Shown here: in pieces, positions 63,301 through 64,000 of the stretch
How positions within the stretch are numbered: the first letter of the stretch is position 1
How the letters are laid out: each line of letters starts with the position of its first letter
From: Climacium dendroides
Lineage: Eukaryota; Streptophyta; Bryopsida; Hypnales; Climaciaceae
Reading direction: 5' to 3'
DNA: 64,000 nucleotides
NCBI GenBank assembly: GCA_950106755.1
Contig: OX467082.1
Location: 18,290,001-18,354,000 of the forward strand
The notes under the pieces: model-generated
The model's database searches: none
Seen by the model: the letters and a program-made list of their open reading frames with translations, nothing else
Told to the model about the DNA's origin: nothing
Position numbers and translations under genes: made by a program

Positions 63301-64000
63301 ATTCTATCATTAATTTGTGCTGAAATCAGTGCATAGAATATAAGTTCATAACAAGTTTACAGTGTTCAGATTTTGGAACCCCAATCTTGTTCATATCTAC
63401 AGTGATATGAAAAATTCCTTGTACCCAATTCTGTCACGATGTACCAGCAGAGCGCATTCTTACTAAGAAAATATGCATGCTAGGTACATCATGGTGGAAT
63501 TTGGTACAAGGGACAAGAATGGGTGTCTTCACCTTATCTTAACTTCACCCCTAAATGCCCAAACTGCATTTTTTGGCAACATAGCAATTTTGGGAGCTCA
63601 CTATGAATGGATTTTTTATTTTTTTTCTTTGAAATTTTCACACAACATGTGCCCAAGGAGTAGCTTTAAGGCCCAACAATTTTCATAACTTTTGACTGCA
63701 TGGTCAAAAAGTTATTGTATGATATGTCATTTTTTGCATTTAGCAGGCAGCTTAGGCTGCAAAAAAAACTTCTTTAAAAATCACTTTTATAAGAAATAAA
63801 AATTTGAAATTGGTTCTTTGGATTTATATATACGTGGAAAGATTTGAATCATTCCATTTTGATTAATGAGATGAAAGTTATGAGGAGTTTTATTTTGGGG
63901 TAGTGTGTAGGTAGTTATAGATTTTCTACTCTCAAATAAACTTTTGAAGTCCTTTATCTTACTTAATTTCAAATATTTTTGAAAAAAAATAAAAGCATTG
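63301..64000. repeat. AT-rich repeat DNA at window end
   Basis: Composition returns to AT-rich. The segment at about 63650-63930 contains ATTTTCATAACTTTTGACTG and GATTCATTCCA-type blocks like those at 2.8-3.3 kb and 35.4-36.0 kb (for example GAATCATTCCATTTTGATTA, then GAAAGTTATGAG). It looks like a third diverged copy of that family. Confidence 0.4.

Overview
This is nuclear DNA from a land plant, read by eye. It contains three spliced protein-coding genes with canonical plant splice sites and introns of roughly 50-700 bp, a plant microRNA cluster, and many small DNA-transposon relics of plant type. The genes are moderately GC-rich and sit between long AT-rich, transposon-littered stretches. 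That layout, moss-like intron sizes and a tandem miR166 cluster suggest a bryophyte, probably a moss. The species is inference and I cannot name it.

Layout. 1-12.6 kb is AT-rich and gene-free: a terminal-inverted-repeat (TIR) element at the left edge, a GC-rich island (0.84-1.25 kb), a Stowaway-like MITE (2.07-2.45 kb), diverged dispersed repeats, and a non-autonomous CACTA element (8746-10643) with an AAA target-site duplication and an internal 32-bp tandem array. 12.6-30.7 kb is the gene island. On the + strand lies NUP85, a nuclear-pore Y-complex scaffold protein (about 20 coding exons, about 769 aa). On the - strand lies a class I PLP-dependent aminotransferase (10 exons, 425 aa). Divergent from it on the + strand lies an epsin with an ENTH domain and NPF motifs (13 exons, about 581 aa). 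The last two share a 0.66-kb intergenic region. 30.7-33.4 kb is unique-looking DNA with one hairpin MITE and a weak retrotransposon trace. 33.4-55.5 kb is AT-rich with at least seven recognisable small TIR or foldback elements and no supported gene. 56.7-63.2 kb turns GC-richer and holds the most notable locus: five tandem MIR166 hairpins in 780 bp (58.66-59.44 kb), spaced about every 168 bp on the + strand, with a possible degenerate sixth copy just upstream. The last 0.8 kb is AT-rich repeat DNA again.

Functionally the three protein genes are housekeeping genes (nuclear transport, amino-acid transamination, clathrin-linked membrane traffic) with no sign of a shared pathway. The MIR166 cluster would be processed from one primary transcript to silence class III HD-ZIP transcription factors. 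Three copies carry the standard mature sequence, one a first-base variant and one a diverged sequence. The many short ORFs outside these genes show no recognisable domain and I treat them as chance ORFs.
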